Below, in pieces: positions 1-5,835 of a stretch of DNA of 5,860 nucleotides (positions are counted from its first letter, which is position 1; each line of letters starts with the position of its first letter). A program made the translations under genes and the position numbers. The DNA lies in assembly GCF_000966975.1 (NCBI RefSeq), contig NZ_JZWV01001193.1:1-5860 (forward strand), written 5' to 3'. The stretch is from Streptomyces katrae (GTDB taxonomy: Bacteria; Actinomycetota; Actinomycetes; Streptomycetales; Streptomycetaceae). The notes under the pieces are model-generated. The model made no database searches. It had not been told where the DNA came from and saw nothing but the letters and a program-made list of their open reading frames with translations.

Positions 1-340
1 GAACGGGGGCGGGGGCGGGCGGCCGGCCGGGGGCTTGCGGGGCGGCGGCCTGCTGCGGGATCCACTGCTGCGGCTGCTGCCGGGCGTCGTACCCGTAGGA
101 GGGGGCCTGGGGGGCGTAGCCGCCCTGCGGCTGCTGTTCGTAGTCGCACTGCTGTGCGTGGGACTGCTGTGCGTACGGCTGCTCGTACGGGGTCTCGTAC
201 TGCTGCCCGTACGGGGGCGGGGCGGGCTGGAGGGGCTGCTGCGCGGGCGCCTGGCCGTACAGCGGCCGGCCGTACGGGTCGTAGCCGATGAGCTGCTGCT
301 GGGCGGCGTACGGGTCGTACGGATCCTGTGGGTCGTTCAC
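1..340 (-). CDS. N-terminal part of a probable LCP (LytR-CpsA-Psr) family protein, cut by the window edge
   Basis: Only the first 113 codons are visible; the gene runs off the left edge. The visible part is low-complexity and rich in Gln, Pro and Tyr, with repeated DPY and PYG units (it opens VNDPQDPYDPYAAQQQ, followed by a GYDPYGRPLYG segment). No membrane span or catalytic domain is visible yet. I chose the GTG start because GAGAGG lies six bases upstream and no better start exists in frame. In Streptomyces the gene after nadD is typically a LytR-type LCP protein with a long disordered cytoplasmic tail before a single membrane span. LCP enzymes attach anionic polymers to peptidoglycan on the outer face of the membrane. 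The assignment therefore rests on position and tail composition, not on the LCP domain. It begins 26 bases after the nadD stop, so co-transcription is likely. A single Cys in the tail (near residue 65) is unusual for such a composition. Confidence 0.62.
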   Translation of the reverse strand, partial: MNDPQDPYDPYAAQQQLIGYDPYGRPLYGQAPAQQPLQPAPPPYGQQYETPYEQPYAQQSHAQQCDYEQQPQGGYAPQAPSYGYDARQQPQQWIPQQAAAPQAPGRPPAPAPV

Positions 341-346
341 CGCGGG

Positions 347-352
347 CCTCTC
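347..352 (-). promoter_or_regulatory. Ribosome binding site fixing the GTG start of the probable LCP gene
   Basis: GAGAGG on the minus strand with a six-base spacer (CCCGCG) before GTG at 338-340. It lies in the 26-base gap after nadD and decides the start of the downstream gene. Confidence 0.6.
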
Positions 353-366
353 GTCGTTCCGGAAGC

Positions 367-984
367 TCAGGCTCCCCGGTACAGCTCACGCTTGTCGATG
401 TAGCGCACCACGCCGTCCGGGACCAGGTACCAGACGGGGTCGCCCTCGGCGACGCGGGCGCGGCAGTCCGTGGAGGAGATCGCCAGCGCGGGCACCTCGA
501 CGAGCGAGACGCCGCCCTCGGGCAGGCCGTCGTCGGTCAGGACGTGCCCGGGCCGGGTCACGCCGATGAAGTGGGCGAGGGAGAAGAGCTCGTCGGCGTT
601 GCGCCAGGTCAGGATCTGCGCGAGGGCGTCGGCGCCGGTGATGAAGAAGAGGTCGGCGTCCTGGTTCAGCGCGCTGAGGTCCCGCAGGGTGTCGATCGTG
701 TAAGTCGGACCGCCGCGGTCGATGTCGATGCGGCTCACCGAGAACTGCGGGTTCGAGGCCGTCGCGATGACTGTCATCAGGTAGCGGTCCTCGGCGGGCG
801 ACACGGCCCGCTGGGACTTCTGCCACGGTTCACCCGTGGGGACGAACACCACCTCGTCGAGGTGGAAAAGGGCGGCCACCTCACTGGCGGCCACCAGGTG
901 TCCGTGGTGGATCGGGTCGAACGTCCCGCCCATCACGCCCAGCCGGCGCTTGACCGGGCCCGTAGGCACTTCCTGCTCTCCCAT
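367..984 (-). CDS. nadD: Nicotinate-nucleotide adenylyltransferase (NadD)
   Basis: This cytoplasmic enzyme adenylates nicotinate mononucleotide with ATP to give deamido-NAD, the step before NAD synthetase. The 205-residue product has the usual family length. The nucleotidyltransferase signature [12 protein letters not shown] is at residues 19-30, including the HxGH-type ATP site (H26-H29). GPTYTIDTL follows at 92-100, FFITGADAL near 113-121, and the C-terminal ISSTDCR signature at 169-175, so all key family motifs are intact. The ATG start used here has no clear ribosome site, whereas GTG at codon 6 (967-969) has GGAGAG six bases upstream. A 200-residue protein is therefore equally possible; the extra residues precede the fold and do not change the function. 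It lies between a small membrane-protein gene (60-base gap) and the probable LCP gene (26-base gap) on the same strand. A TAGGCT hexamer eight bases before the ATG could be a -10 element for an additional promoter. Confidence 0.96.
   Translation of the reverse strand: MGEQEVPTGPVKRRLGVMGGTFDPIHHGHLVAASEVAALFHLDEVVFVPTGEPWQKSQRAVSPAEDRYLMTVIATASNPQFSVSRIDIDRGGPTYTIDTLRDLSALNQDADLFFITGADALAQILTWRNADELFSLAHFIGVTRPGHVLTDDGLPEGGVSLVEVPALAISSTDCRARVAEGDPVWYLVPDGVVRYIDKRELYRGA
976..981 (-). promoter_or_regulatory. Ribosome binding site suggesting a downstream GTG start for nadD
   Basis: GGAGAG on the minus strand, six bases (CAGGAA) before GTG at 967-969. It lies within codons 2-3 of the longer frame. 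Because the ATG at 982-984 has no comparable site, this argues for initiation at codon 6. Confidence 0.4.
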
Positions 985-1044
985 GAGCGCAGAGCCTACT
1001 GGCCCGGTGGCACGTGCGCGGCGGCCCGGTCCGAACGAGGTGGT

Positions 1045-1212
1045 TCAGCGGTCGCGGTTCAGGCGCGTGGTCACCCAGAGCATCAGCAGCAGGACGAAGA
1101 GCGCACCGCCACCGGTCAGGTAGGGGCTCAGGCTCTCGTGGTTGCCGCCGTGCTGCTCGGCGCCCTCCGAGGCGAGGAGGACGAGGTTGTTGGCGGTGGT
1201 GGAGAGGCTCAT
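1045..1212 (-). CDS. Small single-span membrane protein, 55 residues
   Basis: A 55-residue protein of unknown function. It starts MSLSTTANNLVLLASEG, continues with a polar stretch rich in Glu, His and Asn (residues 16-28, including EQHGGNHESL), then has one hydrophobic segment at about 31-49 and ends in the basic tail TTRLNRDR. The positive residues after the span suggest the C-terminus is cytoplasmic and the His/Glu-rich N-terminus is outside. The frame stays open upstream to 1410, but that extension runs antisense into the peptidase gene and has no membrane-protein character. ATG at 1210-1212 is the natural start. Its ribosome site is weak (only an AGG about nine bases upstream). It is the first gene of the leftward group, 60 bases before nadD, and diverges from the metallopeptidase gene. 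I recall similar short proteins ending in NRDR beside nadD in other Streptomyces, but cannot check this here. Confidence 0.75.
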   Translation of the reverse strand: MSLSTTANNLVLLASEGAEQHGGNHESLSPYLTGGGALFVLLLMLWVTTRLNRDR

Positions 1213-1259
1213 CAGGCAGGTACCTATCGAGTCGGGGAGCGAGCGGAGACTTCCCTCAC

Positions 1260-1290
1260 ATCGTATGCGGGGGGTCGGGGCACGCTCACG
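1260..1290. promoter_or_regulatory. Possible overlapping divergent promoters
   Basis: The 139-base gap between the small membrane-protein gene and the peptidase gene holds two candidate promoters pointing away from each other. On the minus strand, TACGAT (1260-1265) fits the TANNNT -10 class, with TGAGCG (1283-1288) 17 bases upstream as a poor -35. On the plus strand, GAGGAT (1308-1313) is one base from TAGGAT, with CTCACG (1285-1290) 17 bases upstream. The two -35 candidates would overlap. Both -35 hexamers match consensus at only about half their positions, so this is a suggestion. Confidence 0.3.
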
Positions 1291-1338
1291 CCGACTCAGG
1301 CGTTGGAGAGGATGGAGCAGTGGACCACAGGCCGATCC

Positions 1339-1344
1339 AGGGGG
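1339..1344 (+). promoter_or_regulatory. Ribosome binding site for the M48 peptidase gene
   Basis: AGGGGG ends seven bases before the ATG at 1352-1354. It singles out this ATG from the upstream in-frame GTG/ATG codons, the first of which is near 1142. Confidence 0.6.
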
Positions 1345-1351
1345 AAGCGCC

Positions 1352-2407
1352 ATGACCGACAGCGGATTCGAGAAGACGCCGGCACGGGACCGCAGGAGGT
1401 TCCCGGGCATCTCCTCGCGGGCCTACGAGCACCCGGCGGACCGTTCGGCCCTGGTCGCCCTGCGCAAGCTGACCGGGTTCGACACGGTCTTCAAGGCCCT
1501 CAGCGGGCTGCTCCCGGAGCGCAGCCTGCGGCTGCTGTTCCTGTCGGAGTCGGTGCGCGTGGGCGAGACCCAGTTCCCCCACCTGCACGAGATGCTGCGC
1601 GACGCCTGCTACATCCTGGACCTGGAGACGGTCCCGCAGATGTACGTGCAGCAGGACCCGAAGCCGAACGCCATGTGCATCGGGCTGGACGAGCCGATCA
1701 TCGTGGTGACGACGGCGCTGGTGGAGCTGCTGGACGAGGAGGAGATGCGGGCGGTCGTGGGCCACGAGGTGGGCCACGCGCTGTCCGGGCACTCCGTGTA
1801 CCGGACGGTGCTGCTGTTCCTGACGAGCCTGGCGCTGAAGGTGGCGTGGATCCCGCTGGGCAGTGTGACGATCACGGCGATCGTCACCGCGCTGCGGGAG
1901 TGGTTCCGCAAGTCGGAGCTGTCGGCGGACCGGGCCGGCCTGCTGGTGGGGCAGGACGTGAACGCCTCGATGCGCGGGCTGATGAAGATCGCGGGCGGCA
2001 ACCACCTGCACGAGATGAACGTGGACGCCTTCCTGGCCCAGGCCGACGAGTACGAGTCGAGTGGCGACCTGCGCGACTCGGTCCTGAAGATCCTCAACGT
2101 GCTGCCGCGCACCCACCCCTTCACGACGGTGCGCGCCGCCGAGCTGCGGAAGTGGTCGCAGACCCGGGACTACCAGCGGATCATGGACGGGCACTACCCG
2201 CGGCGGGACGAGGACAAGGACACCTCGGTGGCCGACTCCTTCCGCGAGTCCGCCGCGCACTACGCGGACTCGGTGCGCACGAGCAGGGATCCGCTGATGA
2301 AGCTGGTCGGCGACATAGCCGGCGGCGCGGGCGACCTGGGCGGGAAGCTGCGTGACCGGTTCACCGGCGCGGGGGGCGCGGAGAAGGGCGCTACCCGACA
2401 GGACTGA
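1352..2407 (+). CDS. M48-type zinc metallopeptidase
   Basis: A 351-residue peptidase of the M48 (Ste24p/HtpX-like) class. The zinc site HEVGH is at residues 138-142 (His138, His142, catalytic Glu139). The third ligand is probably Glu189 in SELSADRAG (188-196), matching the family ExxxD pattern. RTHPFTTVR at 253-261 matches the R-x-HP element usual in M48 enzymes. There is no signal peptide and no N-terminal membrane span, unlike classical HtpX. The only strongly hydrophobic region is about 152-181, between the two parts of the zinc site, and may be a membrane hairpin. After about residue 290 comes a polar and Gly/Ala-rich tail (DSFRESAAHYADS, then IAGGAGDLGGKLRDRF). The start is set by AGGGGG upstream; a longer open frame reaches back to about 1142 but overlaps the divergent gene. 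It faces two leftward membrane-protein genes and overlaps the first by 17 bases. The substrate is unknown; membrane protein quality control is the usual guess for this family. Confidence 0.92.
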   Translation: MTDSGFEKTPARDRRRFPGISSRAYEHPADRSALVALRKLTGFDTVFKALSGLLPERSLRLLFLSESVRVGETQFPHLHEMLRDACYILDLETVPQMYVQQDPKPNAMCIGLDEPIIVVTTALVELLDEEEMRAVVGHEVGHALSGHSVYRTVLLFLTSLALKVAWIPLGSVTITAIVTALREWFRKSELSADRAGLLVGQDVNASMRGLMKIAGGNHLHEMNVDAFLAQADEYESSGDLRDSVLKILNVLPRTHPFTTVRAAELRKWSQTRDYQRIMDGHYPRRDEDKDTSVADSFRESAAHYADSVRTSRDPLMKLVGDIAGGAGDLGGKLRDRFTGAGGAEKGATRQD

Positions 2408-3653
2408 CGGAGGCCGGCGGGGGCGGTGCCTGGGGCCGCGCCGCCGGCACCGCCCCCGCGTCCGCCGGGCCGGCCTGCGGTGGCGGCGAGGACGCTGCGG
2501 GCTGTGCCGAAGGCGGTTGGGCCGACGGGTCCGGTGCGGCCGCCGCCGGGTCCATCACCCCGCAGAGTCCGGCCGTCCGCCGGGGGTGGCCGCTGGCGTA
2601 CGGGTCGCTGACCGGCGGGCCCACGGTGGTGGGGCCGGCTCCGGCCAGCAGCGGGCGGAAGCCCCCGGCCGGGTCGGCGGCGCAGTCCTGGGGTCCGGCC
2701 ATCACGTAGGAGGAGGCCAGTTCCGCCCGCCGGGTGGTGAGGTCCTCGTGGTCGAAGCGCAGCCGCAGCTCGCGGCGGACGGTGAAGAGGGAGGACGCGT
2801 CGGACCCGGCCGGCGGGCCGGAGGCTCCCCGTACGGCGTACACGAAGGTGTGGTCGGTGGTGACGACCAGCGCCTCGGGACTGACCTCCTCGAAGGCGAG
2901 GGTGCCGCTGACCCGGACGCGGGAGTCGGCCAGGGCGGCGGTCTGCGGGTCGAAGCGGACCAGCCAGCCGGTCGCGGCGTGCCGGCCGTCCCCGGAGGGG
3001 GAGGTCATGCTCTCGTCGAACTGGGCCAGCTGTCCGGGGTCCAGCAGGACCCGTACGGGCCGGGAGGCGGTGCCGGAGAGCACGTCGGGGTCGAGGGAGG
3101 ACTGCACCAGGTAGTCCTTGGCGATGGACAGTGCGGCGACGACCTGGCTCTCGGTGAAGTGGTGGGTGCGGCGTACGGCGGGCAGGGTGATCCCGGCCGC
3201 GCCGGTGCGATACTCGGCGGCGGGGCTCCGGGCGTAGAGGTCTGCCGGTTTGCCGCCGGGTACGGCGGAGGACGGTGTCAGGGGTACGACGGTGCTGCTG
3301 AGCGGCTCGGCGTTGCCGCCGGCCGGGGGCACGTACGGGTTGCGCAGGCCCAGGTAGACGGCGACGGCGAAGGCCGAGGCGATGAGCAGGACGAGCAGCA
3401 TGCCCTGGCGGGCGCCGCGGCCCGGGGTGCCGTTGCCGCGGCCCGCGGAGCCGCCGCCCGACCAGATGGAGCGGCTGCGGACGGCGCGGGCGTGCTCGCC
3501 CATGCGTTCCTGGGCGGAGAACTCCTGGAGCCGGGCGGCGCGGACGAAGTCCTCGTCGAACACCACCGACCGGTACTCGTCCGGGCGCAGTTCGTCGTCA
3601 CCCCCGCCGGTTCCCTCGGGGGTGCCGTTGGGCGGATCTCCTGGTACGGCCAT
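2391..3653 (-). CDS. Single-span membrane protein with a large extracytoplasmic domain and the SVVFDE motif, 420 residues
   Basis: I do not recognise a named family. The cytoplasmic N-terminus (1-82) carries SVVFDEDFVRAAR...ER at 29-50. It is followed by a Gly/Arg-rich stretch, one membrane span at about 84-103 (MLLVLLIASAFAVAVYLGL) preceded by RGARQG, and then a large outer domain. That domain has a helix-like segment (about 166-187), then probable beta strands (about 225-275 and 288-301). Cys324 and Cys364 are far enough apart to form a disulfide outside the cell. Residues 370-420 are a disordered Pro/Ala/Ser tail. The alternation of helix and strands could be an NTF2-like fold, but that is a weak impression. 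The ATG start has GGGGAG five bases upstream. The motif recurs in the next gene upstream (3722-4255), which lies 68 bases away on the same strand, so the two probably share transcription. The 3' end overlaps the peptidase gene by 17 bases. Confidence 0.88.
   Translation of the reverse strand: MAVPGDPPNGTPEGTGGGDDELRPDEYRSVVFDEDFVRAARLQEFSAQERMGEHARAVRSRSIWSGGGSAGRGNGTPGRGARQGMLLVLLIASAFAVAVYLGLRNPYVPPAGGNAEPLSSTVVPLTPSSAVPGGKPADLYARSPAAEYRTGAAGITLPAVRRTHHFTESQVVAALSIAKDYLVQSSLDPDVLSGTASRPVRVLLDPGQLAQFDESMTSPSGDGRHAATGWLVRFDPQTAALADSRVRVSGTLAFEEVSPEALVVTTDHTFVYAVRGASGPPAGSDASSLFTVRRELRLRFDHEDLTTRRAELASSYVMAGPQDCAADPAGGFRPLLAGAGPTTVGPPVSDPYASGHPRRTAGLCGVMDPAAAAPDPSAQPPSAQPAASSPPPQAGPADAGAVPAARPQAPPPPASVSPVG
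2417..2459. terminator. Strong stem-loop just after the M48 stop, likely a (bidirectional) terminator
   Basis: A perfect 14-base inverted repeat, GCGGGGGCGGTGCC at 2417-2430 and its complement at 2446-2459, with a 15-base loop. It begins nine bases after the peptidase stop codon and has no U-tract, as is common for actinomycete terminators. It lies inside the last codons (Pro/Ala-rich tail) of the leftward gene, so its complement is transcribed from that gene too. Termination is inferred from position and stem strength. Confidence 0.55.
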
Positions 3654-3658
3654 CGCTT

Positions 3659-3664
3659 CTCCCC
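3659..3664 (-). promoter_or_regulatory. Ribosome binding site for the 420-residue membrane protein
   Basis: GGGGAG on the minus strand, five bases (AAGCG) before the ATG at 3651-3653; this supports the chosen start. Just upstream, at about 3673-3685, a short GCTTC/GAAGC hairpin with a three-base loop lies in the 68-base gap. It is too small to call a terminator. Confidence 0.55.
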
Positions 3665-3721
3665 GCTGTCCCCGCTTCAGAGAAGCCCCCAGCTCCGGAA
3701 CGGGCGAGTGGGGTCGTACCT

Positions 3722-4255
3722 TCAGGGTTGGCGGACGACGGGGTACGTAAACGCGCCGACGCCGGTGACTTCCCCGAGCGGGGTACTGGCGGGTGCGGGT
3801 GCGGGGTCCGCGTCGCCGGAGGCGCTGCGGTAGACGGCACTGAAGGCGAGCGCCACCATCCCGAGTCCCATGACGACGGCGAGGACCCAGGCGACCGGTC
3901 TCAGCCAGCCGGCCCGGCCCCGGTAGGGGCGCAGGCTGCCGCCGTAGGCCCCGTACGGCCCCTCGGCGTAGCCGTAGGACCCGGCCTCCCAGGCGTGGTC
4001 CTCGTACGGGTATCCGTCCGGGTGGCCGTGGTCGTCCTCGCCCGCCCAGCCTCCGGCGACGCGGGCGGCCTCCGCCTCGGCGCGCGCCAGGTCGGCGGCG
4101 CGCTGGCGTTCGGCCGCGCTCGGTTCATGGATCCTGGCGTTCCGGACGAAGGCCTCATCGAACACCACGGAGGCGAAGTCCTGATCCGCGCCTCCGCGGT
4201 CGTCGTCGGGCTCCCCGTCGTCCGGGAACGGCTTGCCCCCCACGTCGTCCGGCAC
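3722..4255 (-). CDS. Single-span membrane protein with the SVVFDE motif and a short outer tail, 177 residues
   Basis: Family not recognised. The acidic N-terminus (PDDVGGKPFPDDGEPDDD) is followed by SVVFDEAFVRNAR...ER at 29-50. Next come an Ala/Arg/Glu helix-forming stretch (50-68) and a Tyr/Gly-rich, probably disordered region (78-110, with YGYAEGPYGAYGG). One membrane span lies at about 120-142 (VAWVLAVVMGLGMVALAF), preceded by basic residues, so the N-terminus should be inside. Only about 35 residues lie outside, ending GVGAFTYPVVRQP. The GTG start at 4253-4255 is chosen because it places the shared motif at exactly the same residue numbers as in the 420-residue neighbour. The frame is open far upstream, but there it only shadows proA. 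No ribosome site precedes the GTG, while TACGCT ends six bases before it, so a leaderless transcript is possible. GTG at 4241-4243 is an alternative. The gene starts 77 bases after the proA stop. Confidence 0.8.
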   Translation of the reverse strand: MPDDVGGKPFPDDGEPDDDRGGADQDFASVVFDEAFVRNARIHEPSAAERQRAADLARAEAEAARVAGGWAGEDDHGHPDGYPYEDHAWEAGSYGYAEGPYGAYGGSLRPYRGRAGWLRPVAWVLAVVMGLGMVALAFSAVYRSASGDADPAPAPASTPLGEVTGVGAFTYPVVRQP

Positions 4256-4261
4256 GGGAAC

Positions 4262-4267
4262 AGCGTA
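4262..4267 (-). promoter_or_regulatory. Possible -10 element placing transcription start at the GTG codon
   Basis: TACGCT on the minus strand fits TANNNT and ends six bases before the GTG at 4253-4255, so transcription could begin at or next to the start codon. No good -35 is seen 16-18 bases upstream, and the hexamer is common by chance; the absence of a ribosome site is the main support. Confidence 0.25.
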
Positions 4268-4332
4268 GACCTGGGGGGCCGCTTTGGGCAGGGTGAAAGC
4301 CGGAATCCGGCCACAACGGGTTCGGGTGGCGG

Positions 4333-5616
4333 TTACCGGATGTGACCGTCGCCGGTGACGATGTACTTGGTGGAGGTGAGCTCGGGCAGGCCCATCGGGC
4401 CGCGGGCGTGCAGCTTCTGGGTGGAGATGCCGATCTCGGCGCCGAACCCGAACTGGCCACCGTCCGTGAACCGGGTGGAGGCGTTCACGGCGACGGTGGT
4501 CGAGTCGACCAGTTGGGTGAAGCGGCGCGCGGCGGCCTGCGAGGTGGTGACGATCGCCTCGGTGTGCCCGGAGGTCCAGCGGCGGATGTGGGCGACGGCC
4601 TCGTCGAGGGAGTCCACGACGGCGGCGGCGATGTCGTACGACAGGTACTCGGCGGCCCAGTCCTCGTCGGTGGCGGGCAGGGCGGTGGCCTTGCTCTCCT
4701 CGGCGGCGGCCAGCACCCGGGCGTCGCCGTGGACGGTCACGCCGGCGTCGGCGAGGGCGTCGAGGGCGCGGGGCAGGAAGGCGTCGGCGATGTCGCGGTG
4801 GACGAGGAGGGTCTCGGCGGCGTTGCAGACGGAGGGCCGCTGGGCCTTGGAGTTGATGAGGATGTCCACGGCCATGTCGAGGTCGGCCTGGGCGTCGACG
4901 TAGACGTGGCAGTTTCCGGTACCGGTCTCGATGACCGGGACGGTGGACTCCTCGACGACGGTCTTGATGAGGGAGGCACCGCCGCGCGGGATGAGCACGT
5001 CGACGAGGCCGCGGGCGCGCATCAGCTCGCGGACGGAGTCGCGGGACTCGCCGGGGACGAGCTGGATCGCGTCGGCGGGCAGGCCGGTGCTCGCGATGGC
5101 GTCGCGCAGGATGGCGACGAGGGCGGTGTTGGAGGCGTAGGCGGAGGAACTGCCGCGCAGGAGGACGGCGTTGCCGGCCTTCAGGCAGAGCGCGGCGGCG
5201 TCGACGGTGACGTTGGGGCGGGCCTCGTAGATGATGCCGACGACGCCGAGGGGGACGCGGATCTGGCGGAGGTCGATGCCGTTGGGGAGGGTGGAGCCGC
5301 GGACGACCTCGCCGACGGGGTCGGGGAGGGCGGCGACGTCGCGCACGTCGGAGGCGATGGCGGCGACCCGCTCGGGGGTGAGGGTGAGCCGGTCGATGAC
5401 GGTCTCGCTGGTGCCGGCGGCGCGGGCCCTGTCGATGTCCTCGGCGTTGGCGGCGACGATCTCGTCGGTACGGGCCGTCAGCGCGTCCGCGATGGCCAGG
5501 AGGGCCGTGTCCTTGGCGGACCGCGGGAGTGGGGCGATGGCTGCGGCGGCCGTGCGGGCCGCTGCCGCGGTGGCGAGGACGGGGGAGGTCGCGGGGGCGT
5601 CGTCGAGCGAGGTCAT
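4333..5616 (-). CDS. proA: Glutamate-5-semialdehyde dehydrogenase (gamma-glutamyl phosphate reductase, ProA)
   Basis: This cytoplasmic enzyme reduces gamma-glutamyl phosphate with NADPH to glutamate-5-semialdehyde, the second step of proline synthesis after the kinase ProB. At 427 residues the length is normal for the family. Visible signatures are [17 protein letters not shown] (121-137), [14 protein letters not shown] (144-157), [14 protein letters not shown] (204-217), [13 protein letters not shown] (229-241), and the catalytic cysteine C264 in [14 protein letters not shown]. The C-terminal [28 protein letters not shown] element of the family is present at 382-409. The ATG start at 5614-5616 precedes an Ala-rich N-terminal helix. 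The upstream GGGCGG is a weak ribosome site, and TACCCT (5624-5629) ends seven bases before the ATG, so a near-leaderless start is possible. proB is not adjacent in this window. It lies upstream of the two motif-sharing membrane genes on the same strand, but nothing links it to them functionally. Confidence 0.97.
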   Translation of the reverse strand: MTSLDDAPATSPVLATAAAARTAAAAIAPLPRSAKDTALLAIADALTARTDEIVAANAEDIDRARAAGTSETVIDRLTLTPERVAAIASDVRDVAALPDPVGEVVRGSTLPNGIDLRQIRVPLGVVGIIYEARPNVTVDAAALCLKAGNAVLLRGSSSAYASNTALVAILRDAIASTGLPADAIQLVPGESRDSVRELMRARGLVDVLIPRGGASLIKTVVEESTVPVIETGTGNCHVYVDAQADLDMAVDILINSKAQRPSVCNAAETLLVHRDIADAFLPRALDALADAGVTVHGDARVLAAAEESKATALPATDEDWAAEYLSYDIAAAVVDSLDEAVAHIRRWTSGHTEAIVTTSQAAARRFTQLVDSTTVAVNASTRFTDGGQFGFGAEIGISTQKLHARGPMGLPELTSTKYIVTGDGHIR

Positions 5617-5787
5617 GCCGCCCAGGGTAGTCCCCGCCCGACGGCCCCCTCACGGGGTTCCACCCCCCGAGACACCCCTCCCCACCACGGCGGGCTCCCC
5701 CGTCGCCTCCGCCCCCTCGACCGAAGCCACGGGCCGGGGGCCGCCTGTCCCGGCCGGGGGCGCCTGTACTGGCTGGGGCTGCCGGGC

Positions 5788-5810
5788 GGGGCTGCCGTTG
5801 CGCGGAGCCG
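5788..5810. repeat. Hairpin-forming intergenic repeat, copy 1
   Basis: A 23-base unit that recurs 48 bases further on with one mismatch. It can fold as GGCT / bulged G / CCGT / loop TGC / GCGG / AGCC, that is, eight pairs including one G-T (G-U in RNA). It resembles the degenerate intergenic repeats common in Streptomyces chromosomes. Confidence 0.6.
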
Positions 5811-5835
5811 CCTCTGTCGGCCGGGGCCGGTTGCC

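Noticed and set aside
1142..1351. 70-residue N-terminal extension of the M48 peptidase
   Set aside because: It overlaps the small membrane-protein gene on the opposite strand and the promoter region; a good ribosome site precedes the ATG at 1352.
1213..1410. 66-residue upstream extension of the small membrane protein
   Set aside because: It lies antisense to the start of the peptidase gene and has no recognisable protein character; the ATG at 1212 gives a compact membrane protein.
328..2355. A very long open plus-strand frame across nadD and into the peptidase gene
   Set aside because: It runs antisense to nadD, whose motifs are complete, and continues out of frame through the peptidase gene. 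Its product is a Gly/Arg/Asp-rich low-complexity string typical of GC-rich shadow frames.
2352..3833. Long open plus-strand frame opposite the 420-residue membrane protein
   Set aside because: The minus-strand frame has a clear ribosome site, a membrane span and a motif shared with its neighbour; the plus frame is Gly/Ala/Arg low complexity.
4256..5653. N-terminal extension of the 177-residue membrane protein through all of proA on the same strand
   Set aside because: The extension is Arg/Pro/His-rich nonsense in another frame of proA, which has every family motif intact. The real gene starts near 4255.
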